Source: Paralvinella palmiformis (taxonomy: Eukaryota; Annelida; Polychaeta; Terebellida; Alvinellidae). From it: a DNA stretch of 64,000 bases. Shown piece by piece: positions 25,290-36,601 of the stretch. The notes under the pieces were generated by a model. That model had not been told where the DNA came from, made no database searches, and saw only the letters and a program-made list of their open reading frames with translations. The translations under genes and the position numbers were made by a program. How positions within the stretch are numbered: the first letter of the stretch is position 1; each line of letters starts with the position of its first letter. The stretch is taken from the NCBI GenBank assembly GCA_025642065.1, contig JAODUP010000082.1, positions 240,001-304,000 of the forward strand. The letters run 5' to 3'.

Positions 25290-25620
25290 CAAAACTAGAA
25301 AAACAAACAAAAACAAAGTGGAAAATTAATTCAGAACATATTTCTTGTCGGAATCTGTTTCAACGGAGTGATTGGTCCAGCCGACCTAAACGAGACGCTG
25401 ATTGGTCGAGACAAGTAAGTCATCTGGATGGAGGTCGATTTTTACGACAGTGAGATTATTCCGGGAAGAAAACCACATCCTCCCCGCCACCGGGCCACGG
25501 AAGTGAAACTTTAGTGATTAGTTGCCGATTTGCGGAGGGAGCTCCTAGATAATTCAGTCAGGTCGGTGCATTTTCGTGGAAGTGATCATTTCGGGTGTCG
25601 AAATCCTGTGATCCAGATTG
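25290..25620 (+). promoter_or_regulatory. Candidate promoter with paired CCAAT boxes
   Basis: Two identical inverted CCAAT words, GATTGGTC, lie at 25370-25377 and 25400-25407, 30 bp apart. Each has the extended context favoured by the NF-Y factor. A donor-like ACAA|GTAAGT follows at about 25414, and the sequence to 25620 is CpG-rich compared with its surroundings. No TATA box is seen. The nearest downstream + strand gene is the 216-codon frame behind an acceptor at 28289, so this could be its promoter and non-coding first exon; that link is inference. Confidence 0.35.
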
Positions 25621-25645
25621 TAATTTTGGTATCCAAAAATGGATC

Positions 25646-25770
25646 TGCTCTCTCTCTCTCCCACTTTATGTGTGCTCTCTCTCTCTCTCTCTCTCTCTTG
25701 TGTGTGTGTGGAGGGGGGATCTCTGTGTGTGTGCGTGTGTGTATGCGTCTGTGTAAGTGTGTGCGTGTGC
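25646..25770. repeat. CT then GT tracts
   Basis: Two CT runs, a GT run, a G-rich break and degenerate GTGTGC repeats. Confidence 0.85.
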
Positions 25771-26098
25771 GTCTGTGTCGCAAAAACTCCTGGCTGTTGG
25801 GATTATTAAGACACATCGCTCTGGTTACTTGATGACTGAACGATTAAATTGGTTGTTGATTGGACGAATGCAATAATCTTTGAATGACTGATCACTTTGA
25901 TCGCAGGGTGAAAGATTAACAGTTGGTTCGCTGAACACCAGTTATAGACTGTAACAAAAGATTTGATATTCGGTGACGTTCCCCGGCACTGGTAAGGGAC
26001 TATCTCCACGATGTTAGCGCGTATGTGTTAGATTATCTATGTTAATTGTGCATTATGTATGCTGTACCAGGAAGCGGTATTGTTGCTTTATTCAAAAC

Positions 26099-26146
26099 TC
26101 ACTCACTCACACACACACATACACACACACACACACATACACACAC

Positions 26147-26177
<31 letters not shown>
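26099..26177. repeat. CA array with interruptions
   Basis: CTCA units followed by CA units broken by ATAC words. Confidence 0.9.
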
Positions 26178-26180
<3 letters not shown>

Positions 26181-26800
26181 CGGAGGGGGGGTCGGACACA
26201 TGCACTTGATAAAGGTTTCTTATAACCGAAACTAGTCGTGCTATTTTGGGCTTAGTGAAAATACTATTATTTCTGCTATTGTCGGAGGTGTTATAATTAT
26301 TATCATAATAGATATTATATGTACTGATATATATGCTTTATTTCCAGTTATAGCTGCGTTATATATGTACTAAAATATAAAATTTGTTTTCTATTTAGGT
26401 AGTAGTCGTTTGGTCATAATTCTGTAAGAATCATAAACATCACGAAAACCTGAGCCCACGACTTTATTATATGTAACACAAAACACACCTCTGCTTATGC
26501 ATATAATGCGGAGATAATATTACACAAACAGTACCAAGCAGAGATTACACGTAGATTGAGTGTGTATCACTATTACATCTACACTATAGGATTACAGATT
26601 GTCCATGATTAGTAGTATAAAGATTACAAGTATGTTATAGGGTAGAGACTGTACATATACTATAGGCTTATGACTAACCATATTACATGAGGTAGAGATT
26701 ACACTTATTAGAGGCCAAGACGAATAATTATGTCATGCCATCAATATATTAAAATTGTCACATATTGAAGATATTTTCAAAATAAATCCATAAAACTCAT
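26178..26800. other. Non-coding stretch with degenerate ATTACA-type words
   Basis: No supported gene. From 26500 to 26710 words such as GTAGAGATTACA recur without a fixed period, possibly an eroded minisatellite. Confidence 0.5.
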
Positions 26801-26990
26801 GGGCCTTTCCGTGGTCTAACTGGTAGCGCGCTGGATCACAGATCACAACCACCTGAGTGCGAATCTCGGCTGGGGCATATATTAAGGGTGTTTCATCTTT
26901 GACTTCGCTGCATTGCCTTTCGAGGTCCATCGGCCCATTTAGCCTACCATGTGCACAAAAGTGGCTGTAAAACCTCAATCATCAATCATC
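26801..26990 (+). mobile_element. SINE family A, full-length copy
   Basis: Head with A box TGGTCTAACTGG and a B box decayed to GAGTGCGAATCTC. The body has GTTTCATC, TTTGACTTCGCTGCATTGCC and CCTACCATGTGCACAAAAGTGG, then GTAAAACCTCA and an ATC-type tail. It aligns through its whole length with the minus-strand copy at 27887-28085. No convincing target duplication. Confidence 0.8.
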
Positions 26991-27089
26991 TGATGTGAAG
27001 TACGCTATAATAGAATATATGCTCATGTTTCCGCTACACTGGCGTCACTTAGCGAGTGATACAATCTAATTATCAATAAACAGGGAACA

Positions 27090-27285
27090 CGATACAAAGT
27101 GTACATTGCCTGCCGTGTACGCAATGTTGTGTACATCACTTGAGGGCTGTAGTATACCCGTACAATAATTATTGTTTAAATCGGTAACTGTATATTACAG
27201 GTTCTGTCTGTATAGAACTCCACGGTACCCGTTGTGTACGACACACATCGTGTACGGCACATGTTGTGTACACTGTACCACGCAT
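27090..27285. repeat. Degenerate cluster of TGTGTAC words
   Basis: TGTGTAC or CGTGTAC recurs about seven times at irregular spacing, including three near-regular units at 27230-27280. It looks like an eroded tandem repeat. Confidence 0.5.
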
Positions 27286-27886
27286 ACTACTTACTATGGT
27301 TATATTATATAACACTTATATTCTGCCAACTATGTTACTGTTATTTAATACTTATTTTAGTTGGGTCTGCAGTAATTGTGTAAAGAACCATTCTCTGTCG
27401 TAGTCGGTGAAGGTAATACTTGTTTCACGTAGAAATGAATTGCGATTAAAAAAATACGATTTTTTTTTTATTACAGCCTGTTCGTGTTCTCGACTGCTGT
27501 ACATTGTGTGGTCAACATAAACTGCCAACGGCAACCGGAAATCGTGTCTTTATCGATAACCTTGATAATATCACTGAAATGAATGATTTGGTGGTTTTAA
27601 GAACTTATTGATAGTTTCGGTGTTTATAATAAATCATTGCTATGGTTCATGTCCTAGGAATTACAAATTGCACTTAGTTATTGATAAACATTTGTTTTTT
27701 AATTAGTATTTAATTTTAGTTCTCTTGCCATCATAAAAAAGTTGGTTCCCACTATCCTTCGGGTTCAATAATCACTTCCGGGTTAGAGGTCAGATTACCT
27801 GTATCGGGGGAGGGTAGGGGCTATCTTCCATAGGTCTCAGATGTGACCGAAGCCGATCTCGAACTAAATAAATCGCAGAGGCTAGA

Positions 27887-28085
27887 TGATGATGATGATG
27901 ATGATGATTGATGTTTTACTTGCCACGTTTGTGCACATGGTAAGCTAAATGGGCCGAGCGACCTCCAAAGGTAATGAAGAGAAGTCAAAGATTAAACAAC
28001 CTTCAGATATGCCCACGCCGAGATTCGAACATGGGTGGTAGTGATCTGTGGTCCAACGCGCTACCGCTAGACCACGGAGGCGCCC
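27887..28085 (-). mobile_element. SINE family A with perfect target duplication
   Basis: On the minus strand the element has a GCCTCCGTGGTCTAGCGG head, B box TGTTCGAATCTCGGCG, body words TCTGAAGG, TTTGACTTC and GTGCACAAACGTGGC, GTAAAACATCAATC, and an ATC tail seen as GAT units at 27887-27907. It is bounded by a perfect 13-bp direct repeat, CGCAGAGGCTAGA, at 27874-27886 and 28086-28098. That is the mark of LINE-driven target-primed insertion. Removing the insert rejoins a tRNA-like sequence, so the target was itself a SINE head or tRNA-like repeat. Confidence 0.92.
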
Positions 28086-28160
28086 CGCAGAGGCTAGAAT
28101 ACTCTGCTTCAAAACTAGGGGCTAAGGTTCGAATCCGACTCATAAGTGTATTTGTTGTCT
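28086..28160 (+). mobile_element. Older tRNA-like repeat interrupted by the SINE
   Basis: After the 13-bp duplication come AATACTCTGC and the B-box-like AAGGTTCGAATCCGACTCATAAG. The left portion of this head lies before 27874. The same GTTCGAATCCGACTCAT words occur at about 20610. It is probably a different, older tRNA-derived SINE family; its boundaries are not clear. Confidence 0.45.
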
Positions 28161-28269
28161 GTTTCTCTAGGTAGTCGTTTCTCAGCCGTGTGTACCAAGA
28201 GTGTTCAGTGTCCAGGCTAAACCAACCACTTATACTCGAACTAATTGACTTAAATTCACATAACGTTTG

Positions 28270-28365
28270 CATCATCGTCTTCATTTCAGGTAACTGGCTG
28301 TCGTATCCCCCCCCCCCCTCCTCAAAGACAACTTATTTGGACGTCATCAACACTGCCGAGCAGCC
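28270..28365 (+). other. Splice acceptor and 5'UTR of the 216-codon gene
   Basis: The stretch TCATCGTCTTCATTTCAG ends in an AG at 28288-28289 and makes a strong acceptor, so the exon probably starts at 28290. A run of 12 C followed by TCCTC (28307-28323) lies in the leader. The start codon at 28366 has G at -3 (GCAGCCATGT), a good animal initiation context. Confidence 0.6.
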
Positions 28366-29016
28366 ATGTCTAAAGATGACCAGAAGAAGAAGAAGCCGGG
28401 CTTCATGCAGAGATTATTCAGTTCGAAGAAGCTCAGCGTGGATGAAGAGTCGCCATCGGGTGGTCGGAAGAACAAGAAACTCCAGCGGATGCACACCGTA
28501 GACCCGGCCAGCCTCTCCAAGGCTCTAGCGGCCGAAACCAAGCCGACCATGACGGTCAAGGACGACCTAGCTGCGGCCAACGGCAAGCGGGCCGAGCCGA
28601 AAGTGGCCGGCGCCAAAGCGAAACCGAAACCGAAATCGAAGAGCCGGCTGAACCGCGAAGGCTCCGCCAAGGCGCGGCGAAAGAAGAAAAAGAAGATCAA
28701 CGAGAAGATCGCGATCGACGTCACCAAGGGTCTGACGTTCCCGTGCACGCCCGAGGTGATCCTCGAGTACCACAAGCGGAAGCCGTTCCTTAAGCCGAAC
28801 GAGGAGTGGCTCATGGTCGAGCTGAACGAGTTCGAGTGTCTCGTCGACAGCATGAACATCATCAAGATCATTGCCAAACACTCCAAGTTCTTCGAGGTCG
28901 AGCCGGACGAATTGTGGGAGGAGTTCTTCGAATGGGTCGACGACGTACCGGCCTACGACGAGGTGATCAACTACGACATCTGGCAGGAATTCAGGGACAA
29001 GAAGTATCCGATGTAG
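28366..29016 (+). CDS. Unknown lysine-rich, acidic-tailed 216-residue protein
   Basis: A 216-codon frame starts at ATG 28366 and stops with TAG at 29014-29016, with no intron. Residues 1-115 are basic and probably disordered: KKKK near 7-10, possible kinase sites around KKLSVDEES and QRMHTVD, alternating KPKPKSK, and ARRKKKKK around 102-109, which could serve as a nuclear signal or bind nucleic acid or lipid. Residues 116-216 are acidic and aromatic with likely helices, including EEWLMVELNEFECLVDSM and PDELWEEFFEWVDDVPAYD. There is no signal peptide or membrane segment. I do not recognise the family and assign no function. Coding status is well supported by strong G/C preference at third codon positions and by much higher CpG content than the surrounding DNA. 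A minus-strand frame of 179 codons over the same bases is a shadow. An acceptor upstream implies a spliced leader; being intronless in its coding part, it could be a retrogene or simply compact. Confidence 0.85.
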   Translation: MSKDDQKKKKPGFMQRLFSSKKLSVDEESPSGGRKNKKLQRMHTVDPASLSKALAAETKPTMTVKDDLAAANGKRAEPKVAGAKAKPKPKSKSRLNREGSAKARRKKKKKINEKIAIDVTKGLTFPCTPEVILEYHKRKPFLKPNEEWLMVELNEFECLVDSMNIIKIIAKHSKFFEVEPDELWEEFFEWVDDVPAYDEVINYDIWQEFRDKKYPM

Positions 29017-29680
29017 GCGCCACCCAGCGGCACGCGCTGGTGGACGGCTCTGGTTGGTGAATGGACGCAAGCGAAGGCTGACGGGTTCCCGCCAATTGAC
29101 TGGTGGCTATTTTTAGCCGGGAAAACCCTTTCCTAGACGAGCCGCGTACTTCTAACCCAGGTTGATGTAAAATCCCGATCCTAGCAGACTTATCAGAATT
29201 CCTATTCCGTGTTTCACTCTTTGGTTAAAGAGCGTAACTTGTTGCAAGCGGAACTGGGGGAATCCAGCATTAGGATATGACATTACGAGGCATTATTCTG
29301 CCTTTCACAGTTAGCTCTCACTTGCGTGTATTCTCAAACAGAGTGCAATGCACGCCGGGAAGCAGCGAATGAGCGCTCGTCAATGAGGGCCATGATACGG
29401 CGGGCGTGTTGTTTCCCTGTTCCGCGGGGTTCTTCCGGTGCGGCATTAGAGCACGTGACGGCGGGGACCGTTTGTCTGCGAATGGTTGATGTCGTGCGAT
29501 CTATGTTTGCAATTTTCCTCGCTCCGTTTATGTCACTGCTGTGTTTCCCATCCACCTACCATTACCTCAGACCTGTTTACTGAATTAAGGGTAAACACGT
29601 TTGCTGTCATGTCCACATTTTGTCTGGGATAGATCGTCTAGGCTGTTGTTCGATTGGAATAAACGGTCGTGCATAAATGT
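29017..29680 (+). terminator. 3'UTR with candidate polyadenylation signal
   Basis: An AATAAA hexamer at 29658-29663 is the first canonical signal after the stop codon, followed by the T/G-containing GGTCGTGCATAAATGTG. The higher CpG content of the coding exon fades by about 29540, in keeping with a 3'UTR of about 650 bases. An 85-codon frame at 29326-29583 lies inside this UTR and is not accepted as a gene. Confidence 0.5.
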
Positions 29681-30521
29681 GAATGTACGACTTAGGATAA
29701 AGTATTTAGATACCTAAACAGTGCATAGTTCCTTTGATAGTTCAGCAGAATAATACGAATTATTAAACCGTGAATGTCAAAACGAATTCGTTCACATTTA
29801 GCTTAAAGGTGACCACAAACCAGATGGTATTTAGAAAAGACTGCTACTTCTGAAAAACGAGATCATTCTTTAAATAGGTATCACATACAAATATGGAACT
29901 GGTGTGGCGTTTGTTGTCTCTGAAGATAATATTAAAATATTCCACCAACACAATTACTATTTTATATCGTATGATCTAATGTCACAAAGTGAGATTACAA
30001 CTTATCCTTTTTAATGAAAGGCCTCGTGTAACCTAAGAAGTATATTAATGTAATGTTATGTCATGTTCTATTCCCTTGAACGCTAATCTATAATGATCAA
30101 ACTGAATATCCGCGTCATACCTAACTGACAGAGAAAATAAATACTCCTCAATAGATCCGGATTACACCTGTAAGGAGGAGCACAGGTTAGTTTTCTTCGG
30201 GTCTCCGCACGTGAATGCGCTCCAGAGATTTCTCGAATTTCAAAACAAAAAATGGCGACCGAGTCAAGATGGCCGTACGAAAAGTTGGTATTTGTAAAGT
30301 GACATTAAAAGTGGCGAATGTGATGGTTATTAAGTTGATATCTGGTGTAAACGATCGGTGTTATATTATTATGTTATTTATTAGGTATCTCGTATAGATG
30401 CAATAGAGATTAGATATAAAATCTATATAATCAGCAGCGAGTAGAGTTAAGCTGCGAGTTTGTTGGTTTGGGTTTTTTGTTTTGTTTTGTTTTATTAGCC
30501 TAGCGCTGTTGGTTATTTTAG
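29681..30521. other. Non-coding stretch
   Basis: No supported gene. At 30252 an ATG in good context (AAAAAATGGCGACC) opens only 16 codons. The nearby ATGGCGAC and CAAGATGGCCG words resemble YY1 sites. Confidence 0.5.
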
Positions 30522-30540
30522 GAAAATGGCGTCGAGTGAG
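30522..30540 (+). other. Candidate first coding mini-exon
   Basis: A T-rich stretch ending GGTTATTTTAG gives an acceptor at 30520-30521. Nineteen bases follow with an ATG in good context (GAAAATGGCG, reading MASSE), then the donor GAG|GTAGGT at 30541. Two CCAAT words lie just downstream (about 30564-30583). No following exon was recognised, so this may be chance. Confidence 0.2.
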
Positions 30541-31255
30541 GTAGGTTTTAACAGAGTTATCCGCCAATCATCAACCAATCGCGTGATCTCAGATGGCAAA
30601 CAGTAAAATCGATTCATAATCTAAATTGGTTGTATTCACCAAACACTCACTCACTTACTTATTATTACACGCACACACACACATATACACGCGCGCGCGC
30701 GGACGCGAGATTGACGTTTTTACTTTACAGTCAATCACAGTTAAGATAGATAACGACTGATTTAGTATACACAGTGTCTCTCTGTGTGTGTGTGTGTGTA
30801 TGGTTGTGTGTGTGTGTGTGTGTGAGAGAGACCTGTGTACCCCTCTTCTACCTTTGTTTACATCTTATAGTACACGCCTACACGGTTTCTCCAATAACGC
30901 GAAGTATTGGATTTTTATCAAATTGCCGGTACACTTTAAACGTTACTAGATCTATGTGATGATAACTATTTTAGGTAATATCTCGTTATATTTTCGTTAA
31001 TAAACAATAGTCTGAACATATTTTGAAGTCGAATTTTATAATTTGAAGGACCACACTAGAAATAAGTCATTACACTTTCGTGTGCTAGCCCTGTTTCATG
31101 ATCATAGGTCATGAAACGAAATTAAACAAAAAATATATATAATAATTTAATTTGATATCTCTAGGAGCCGATTTCTCCGATGAAAACAAATATATGTCAG
31201 CTACAGTACAAAACTGACATAAAATTTTCAAAGACGTTCTATTTTGGTTTATATA

Positions 31256-31257
<2 letters not shown>
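30541..31257. other. Non-coding stretch
   Basis: No supported gene. It holds CA and CG alternation at 30671-30702 and GT tracts at 30784-30825. An inverted repeat TTTCATGA...TCATGAAA at about 31095-31118 could form a short hairpin. Confidence 0.5.
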
Positions 31258-31295
<38 letters not shown>

Positions 31296-31485
31296 GCTAT
31301 CATTTAACCGTTGAATCGTATTTGACACTTAATATTTGGTGGTTTATGTAAATTATGAAAAAATGTAAACATTACTCAACTGTGTACAACCAAGAATGAT
31401 CAAAGACTAAAGGTCAGTAAGGCTAAGGTCAAAAATAAAAATCTATATATGTGAGTTCTGTGAAGCTTTACACTAATTTTATAGG

Positions 31486-31519
<34 letters not shown>
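31258..31519. repeat. Two TA tracts
   Basis: TA runs at 31258-31291 and 31487-31519 are separated by unique AT-rich sequence. Confidence 0.9.
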
Positions 31520-31521
<2 letters not shown>

Positions 31522-32172
31522 TATTATCACGATAATAATAAAAATATACGTGCATTGTTGTGAGAGGGGTCGGAATATGTGTGAGATGGGATGCGCTAGT
31601 AGCAGGTTCCAGGACAATGGAAGCTGAGATGCCACTAAAGTGCAACAATTGCCCTATCCTTAGATCTTGACATGGATTATACATAGTTGGGGATCTTGTC
31701 ATTTAATATATGTGCGCTAATAACCCTCTTCGGTAATTACTTGCTATAATTTTGCAGCAAAGGAATACATATTGACATATATAAACTCATTCAGACTTGT
31801 AATGAATTTTTGTAGCATCCTTTATCATAATGAGCAATAGGACCGTGCGTTTGTTTACTCACATACCAAGATGGCCGTTAAACCGTGTAGGCATGTATAC
31901 CCAATCTGGGGTCATTTCCGGTTTCTAGCAGCTTTGCATTTTTTTTTTGGCAGCACGATCTTGGCAAGGGAAGCTGGTTTTTGAATTTCTCTACCATAAC
32001 AAGTGTAAATATATATTTTGTTCAGATGTATGTAAATAAAGGTTTTTTCTTTTATTATAATGTATATATAGAAGTATGTTTTACAAATCAGTGATTCGAT
32101 GTGCAAATGATAACGTGGAAGACTGTGATTCTGTGAGAAATAATTATATATATATATATATATATATATGTG

Positions 32173-32222
<50 letters not shown>

Positions 32223-32717
32223 TGGGTGTGTGTATGTTAAGATGTATAGACGTGATTTATATTATTTACCTAAATTTTCACTACGAACCCCTTTCATATT
32301 TCAACACAGATCTGTCCATTTTCAAACATTTGTAGCAATTCGGAGAAATACGTCGACGACATTTCTATATCATTTATAACGTCCTCTTAAATGTTGGATG
32401 GGGGGGTCCATTATTGAGTACGTGATCTGGAAGTATCGATCTCTGGTGTCTAATGAAAATACAAGAGAAAGTAATTTAATTAATCAACATAAATATCTTG
32501 TTTAAACCAGAAAATGTCTTCCATTTCCAGAAAAAGATCAACGATTAAAAACCCACCTCATTCTTTAGGCTCCAACTAATAAATATTATAAAATAAATAA
32601 ATAATGAAAAATTTGGATAGATCAATCATAATAATATTTATTAATTAGCATTAAACCCATCCACGAGTACGAACTTTCCCCGATCACTACTGATTGTGTG
32701 AATAGCGAACAAAACAA

Positions 32718-32755
<38 letters not shown>

Positions 32756-34316
32756 CAATTAATTTATTTCAACATTCATAATATATAATTTTAATTTAAT
32801 CAAACACATGTAGAATGTTGAAAAAGAGGATGCATGAAGCATTGCTTATATAATGCACCCCCCCCTGTAACTGAAACAATAAACTGCAAATGTTCCGCAC
32901 ACTTTATTATAGATAATTCAATGAATGTAAATACTGGATGTTGACAAAAAGGAGATTTGATTATCGTCTTAATACCAAACACGATGATGGGTCGTTATGA
33001 CACCACAGGAAATATTATTTCGGATATGATCAACGATAAAACAAATAAAAAACAATTTAATAAAATATTAATCTAACCTAAATAGATCAACATATCATAA
33101 TAATTAGTTTTACAGGTGAACGTTTCTATTTTGTTGTCAATACTCCACACTCTGTTATTATCACGTAAAATCACGAGAATACTAATTGTTTTAGACTAAA
33201 ACATGACTTTCTGATGGTCCATTGTGAGCTATCCGAGTCACCGCCAATTAACATCACGCTGCTCGAACTATATAATGCTTCTTATGGTCCGTTATGACAT
33301 AATAAAAATATATTATTATGAGTATTATACGTAGATAGATAAATGGATAGAGAGAGAGAGAGAGAGAGAGAGAAATAGATAGATGGATATATGCTTAGAC
33401 AGACAACGGTTGAACGACAAAAACAACAACCAAACTCAGCGGCTCACAAGCAGCACCAGCAACACCACACCTCGAACAACGATTGCCACCAGAGGGCCGA
33501 CTCACATACTCAACACCTCAATACGCCTTAACTAAAGCCGGTCAGAATTCCCCGGAGCGGGTCAAGCTTTGCACAATTACAAGTTGTTTCCTTCGCGCAT
33601 CGGTAAGAGCCTCGTCAACAAAACTAACACCCACGAGTATCACCTTGTACACAAATCTACTAACTCTTTTATGATGGCACGATTTCACCGGTTACCTGTT
33701 TGACCTTTGCTATAGAACAACAACAACAAAGACATACGTCCAGGATCCGTGACCTATTTTTTGGCGGTTGTTTTTGCCGCGTTGTTGTTGTTTTTTGCCG
33801 CTGTTTGTCGTTGTTTTGTTGCCACGCACGCCAGCGTGGTATCCTTGCCGATTTCGAGTTTTTTCTACGCCCCGTGATAAATAAGCGGTTTTTTTATCAT
33901 CGGTTTTGCGCTACGCAATAGTAAGAAATCGGCGTTTACGTGAAAGCAGAAATATTAAGTACTATATCCTGGAATAATTTAGGCAGGTGTAGATTATGCT
34001 GTTGTTGTTGTTGTTTTGTTATTGTTATTGTTGTTGCTGTTGCTTTTGTTGTTGTTCCTCGTTGATAGCGGTATAACCGGTTTTTATTGCGGTAGGCCAG
34101 ATCCTGAATAAACATACCTGGAAGCTATTTATTCCTGAGATCACAGAGCGCGGAATTGGCGAGAAGACGAATTCTGGAAGGAGGGAACAATTGTTTGGAC
34201 TTCACGTACCTATTGGAATTATCTGATTCGTCACGAAATGAGTGACATTCCAACGAATGACGAATATCGTTCTGTATAAAAATGCTAGACGTTGCTCTTG
34301 GGGGGGGGGGGGAGGG
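31520..34316. other. AT-rich non-coding stretch
   Basis: No supported gene. It includes a TA tract at 32718-32752, GA at 33349-33374, AAC/TTG repeats at 33715-33730 and 34000-34055, and a G-run at 34300-34312. The 63- and 73-codon frames at 33483-33921 have no recognisable domain. Confidence 0.5.
32142..32221. repeat. TA then GT tract
   Basis: A TA run at 32142-32170 is joined to about 24 GT units. Confidence 0.95.
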
Positions 34317-34473
34317 GGCACTTTTGTGCACACTGCAGGCAAAATGGGCCGAGCTGCATCCAAAAGTAATGAGGCGAAATGATAAACGAAACACCCTTCA
34401 GTGATAGATAGGCCGGGATTTGAACCTGGACCCTAGAGTTCAGTGACGAGGTACTCTACCAGTTAGGCTGTAA
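34317..34473 (-). mobile_element. SINE related to family A, different head
   Basis: On the minus strand: A box region AGCCTAACTGGTAGAGT, B box AGGTTCAAATCCCGGCC, then body words shared with family A (ACTGAAGGGTGTTTCG, TTTCGCCTCATTAC, GGCCCATTTTGCC, GTGCACAAAAGTG). The body clearly aligns with family A but the tRNA-like head does not, suggesting a sibling subfamily that captured a different tRNA. Confidence 0.7.
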
Positions 34474-34647
34474 GAACTGTAATTTTGAGTTTCTACCCCA
34501 GTAGTTAATACTTTATAATTATTTCTATAAATCAACCCATTATTAGATTATCTAGGGCAGGATGCGTATTTGAAGAGCGACAACAATGGAATCTATTAGA
34601 AGAGAACGAAGCTAAAGTAAATAATAACTGATTTAATTCAAATTTTT

Positions 34648-34827
<180 letters not shown>

Positions 34828-35023
34828 ATTTATAAATAAATTAATTGTTCAACTAAGAGTGTTAATTGATTGATAACTTAATTATATAATAACTTAACTA
34901 AAAATAATACATTTTACATATAATGATTAGATTATTCAATCAACTAAATGTCTTGTTCTGCGGTATTGTGCCAACAACGATTGTATGCAATGTGTATGTG
35001 TGTGTGTATGTGTGTGTGTACAG

Positions 35024-35027
<4 letters not shown>

Positions 35028-35085
<58 letters not shown>

Positions 35086-35105
35086 TACTACTACTACTAC
35101 TACTA
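35028..35105. repeat. TA then CTA tract
   Basis: About 28 TA units followed by seven CTA units; GT units precede at 34996-35020. Confidence 0.95.
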
Positions 35106-36554
35106 ACTACAATCTAGAGCAAATTAAATAATCCAGATTGTCTCCGATTGTCGCTGTATGGGTTTAACTGTTAATTTAAAGCACTAAATAGTTCTGATAT
35201 GATACAGAATTATGTTTATTCATAACCATTCTAGACAAAACGTCGTATATTATTAAAACTGACAACATTATCAGATTAAATATTTTTCAGAGTGGAATTA
35301 GCAATGTTGTATTGATCCATACATCTCCATATCTATATAAACGATTTTGCATATTTAAATTAGCTCTTAGACAGACCCAAATAGTAGCTAGAGCATTATA
35401 CTGCTAACGTTTGGATGACGATTTGAATCTTAGCCATGCTTCTGTCAGTGGGGTGCATTCACAGGGAGTAGCTATGAGCGGCGCCGAGGATAAATTAAGC
35501 AACCATCTATTATTTTAGCACACTATCAACCAGTTCATTTATTCGTCATTTCCGGTTTGTTTGTAAACCACCACAAAATATAAATTTACCGTAATTTAGG
35601 TAGGCGCACAAAGCGATCACAGCAGAAAGATAGGCTATACTTTTCACACTACACCCGGTGTTTCGACAAGAACGTTACAGCTACTCATTTTGTTAGGAAC
35701 ATCTCACCCGCTTCGTCCTTGGCCACAAGTAAACTCTGAGATAAAGACAAGACGGCCATTGTTTTTGAGGATATAATAATGAAGATATATCTTTCGCAGT
35801 CTGTTTTAGGCTGACAGTGACATCTCGGATTGATTGTCTTAGCCATCTTATTGGCAGACGGGGAAGGAGATATTCGTACGTCTGTTGGTTTTGTTTATTC
35901 TTCATCTGGCGTTATTTACCATCATTGTTAGCCGGAATGTTTCACGAAACCACGAAGAGAGATCCGATGTGTTACTATCTCTACTGACTTGTTCTGTCAT
36001 CCAGTTAGAAATATAAGCCAATACTAACGAGACTGTGGAATTAATCTGCGATATTAAAATGTTTCCTTCTCAGAAGCAAAACATCAGCAAATTCTAGCAA
36101 ACACATAAATTGTTATGAAATAAAATTAAAATTGATTTCCAAAATTGATTTCTAAATTTAATTATGACAATCAATAACTCTTGTAATGTCACGATAATGA
36201 TAATTATGATAATACAAGAGTTAATACCTATATTATATCCGACGAATAAATATAGTTCATTAGAATAACACATATACAACATTAACAACACAAATGGGTT
36301 TATAGGGTATATTTTATGCCATACAAGTTTTGTATTTCACCGAAATTCTGCGGGCCAGGGGCTTAAATATTGGACTAAACAGATAGTATTATGTAAGCAT
36401 AGGTATGTGTATGGATTATTTTAACCAGTATTCTCCCACTCAGGTTGCCTAATTAAACATATCATTATTAGATAAGATCTCTCGCAAAATTTATATTTAA
36501 TTGTGGCCTTCATCCGTAGGTAAATGATAACAAAAATAACAAGCCCTTTCGTGC

Positions 36555-36556
<2 letters not shown>
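35106..36556. other. Non-coding stretch
   Basis: No supported gene. A tRNA-like fragment, TAGCTAGAGCATTATACTGC with GATTTGAATCTTAGCC, occurs at about 35385-35440 and may be a worn SINE head. Confidence 0.45.

Positions 36557-36596
<40 letters not shown>
36557..36596. repeat. TA tract, left half split by the transposon
   Basis: About 20 TA units run up to the transposon's left end. Confidence 0.92.

Positions 36597-36601
<5 letters not shown>

Noticed and set aside
28347..28886. 179-codon minus-strand frame
   Set aside because: It lies opposite the well-supported 216-codon gene and exists because that gene is G/C-rich at third positions.
29326..29583. 85-codon frame after the 216-codon gene
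   Set aside because: It falls in the probable 3'UTR, has a mirror frame on the other strand and shows no domain.
30537..30552. let-7-like seed TGAGGTAG
   Set aside because: Only the seed matches and no hairpin partner is visible.
32112..32132. Word TGGAAGACTGTGATTCTGTG resembling miR-7
   Set aside because: One base is missing and others differ relative to miR-7, and no complementary arm for a hairpin is present; the downstream sequence is a TA repeat.
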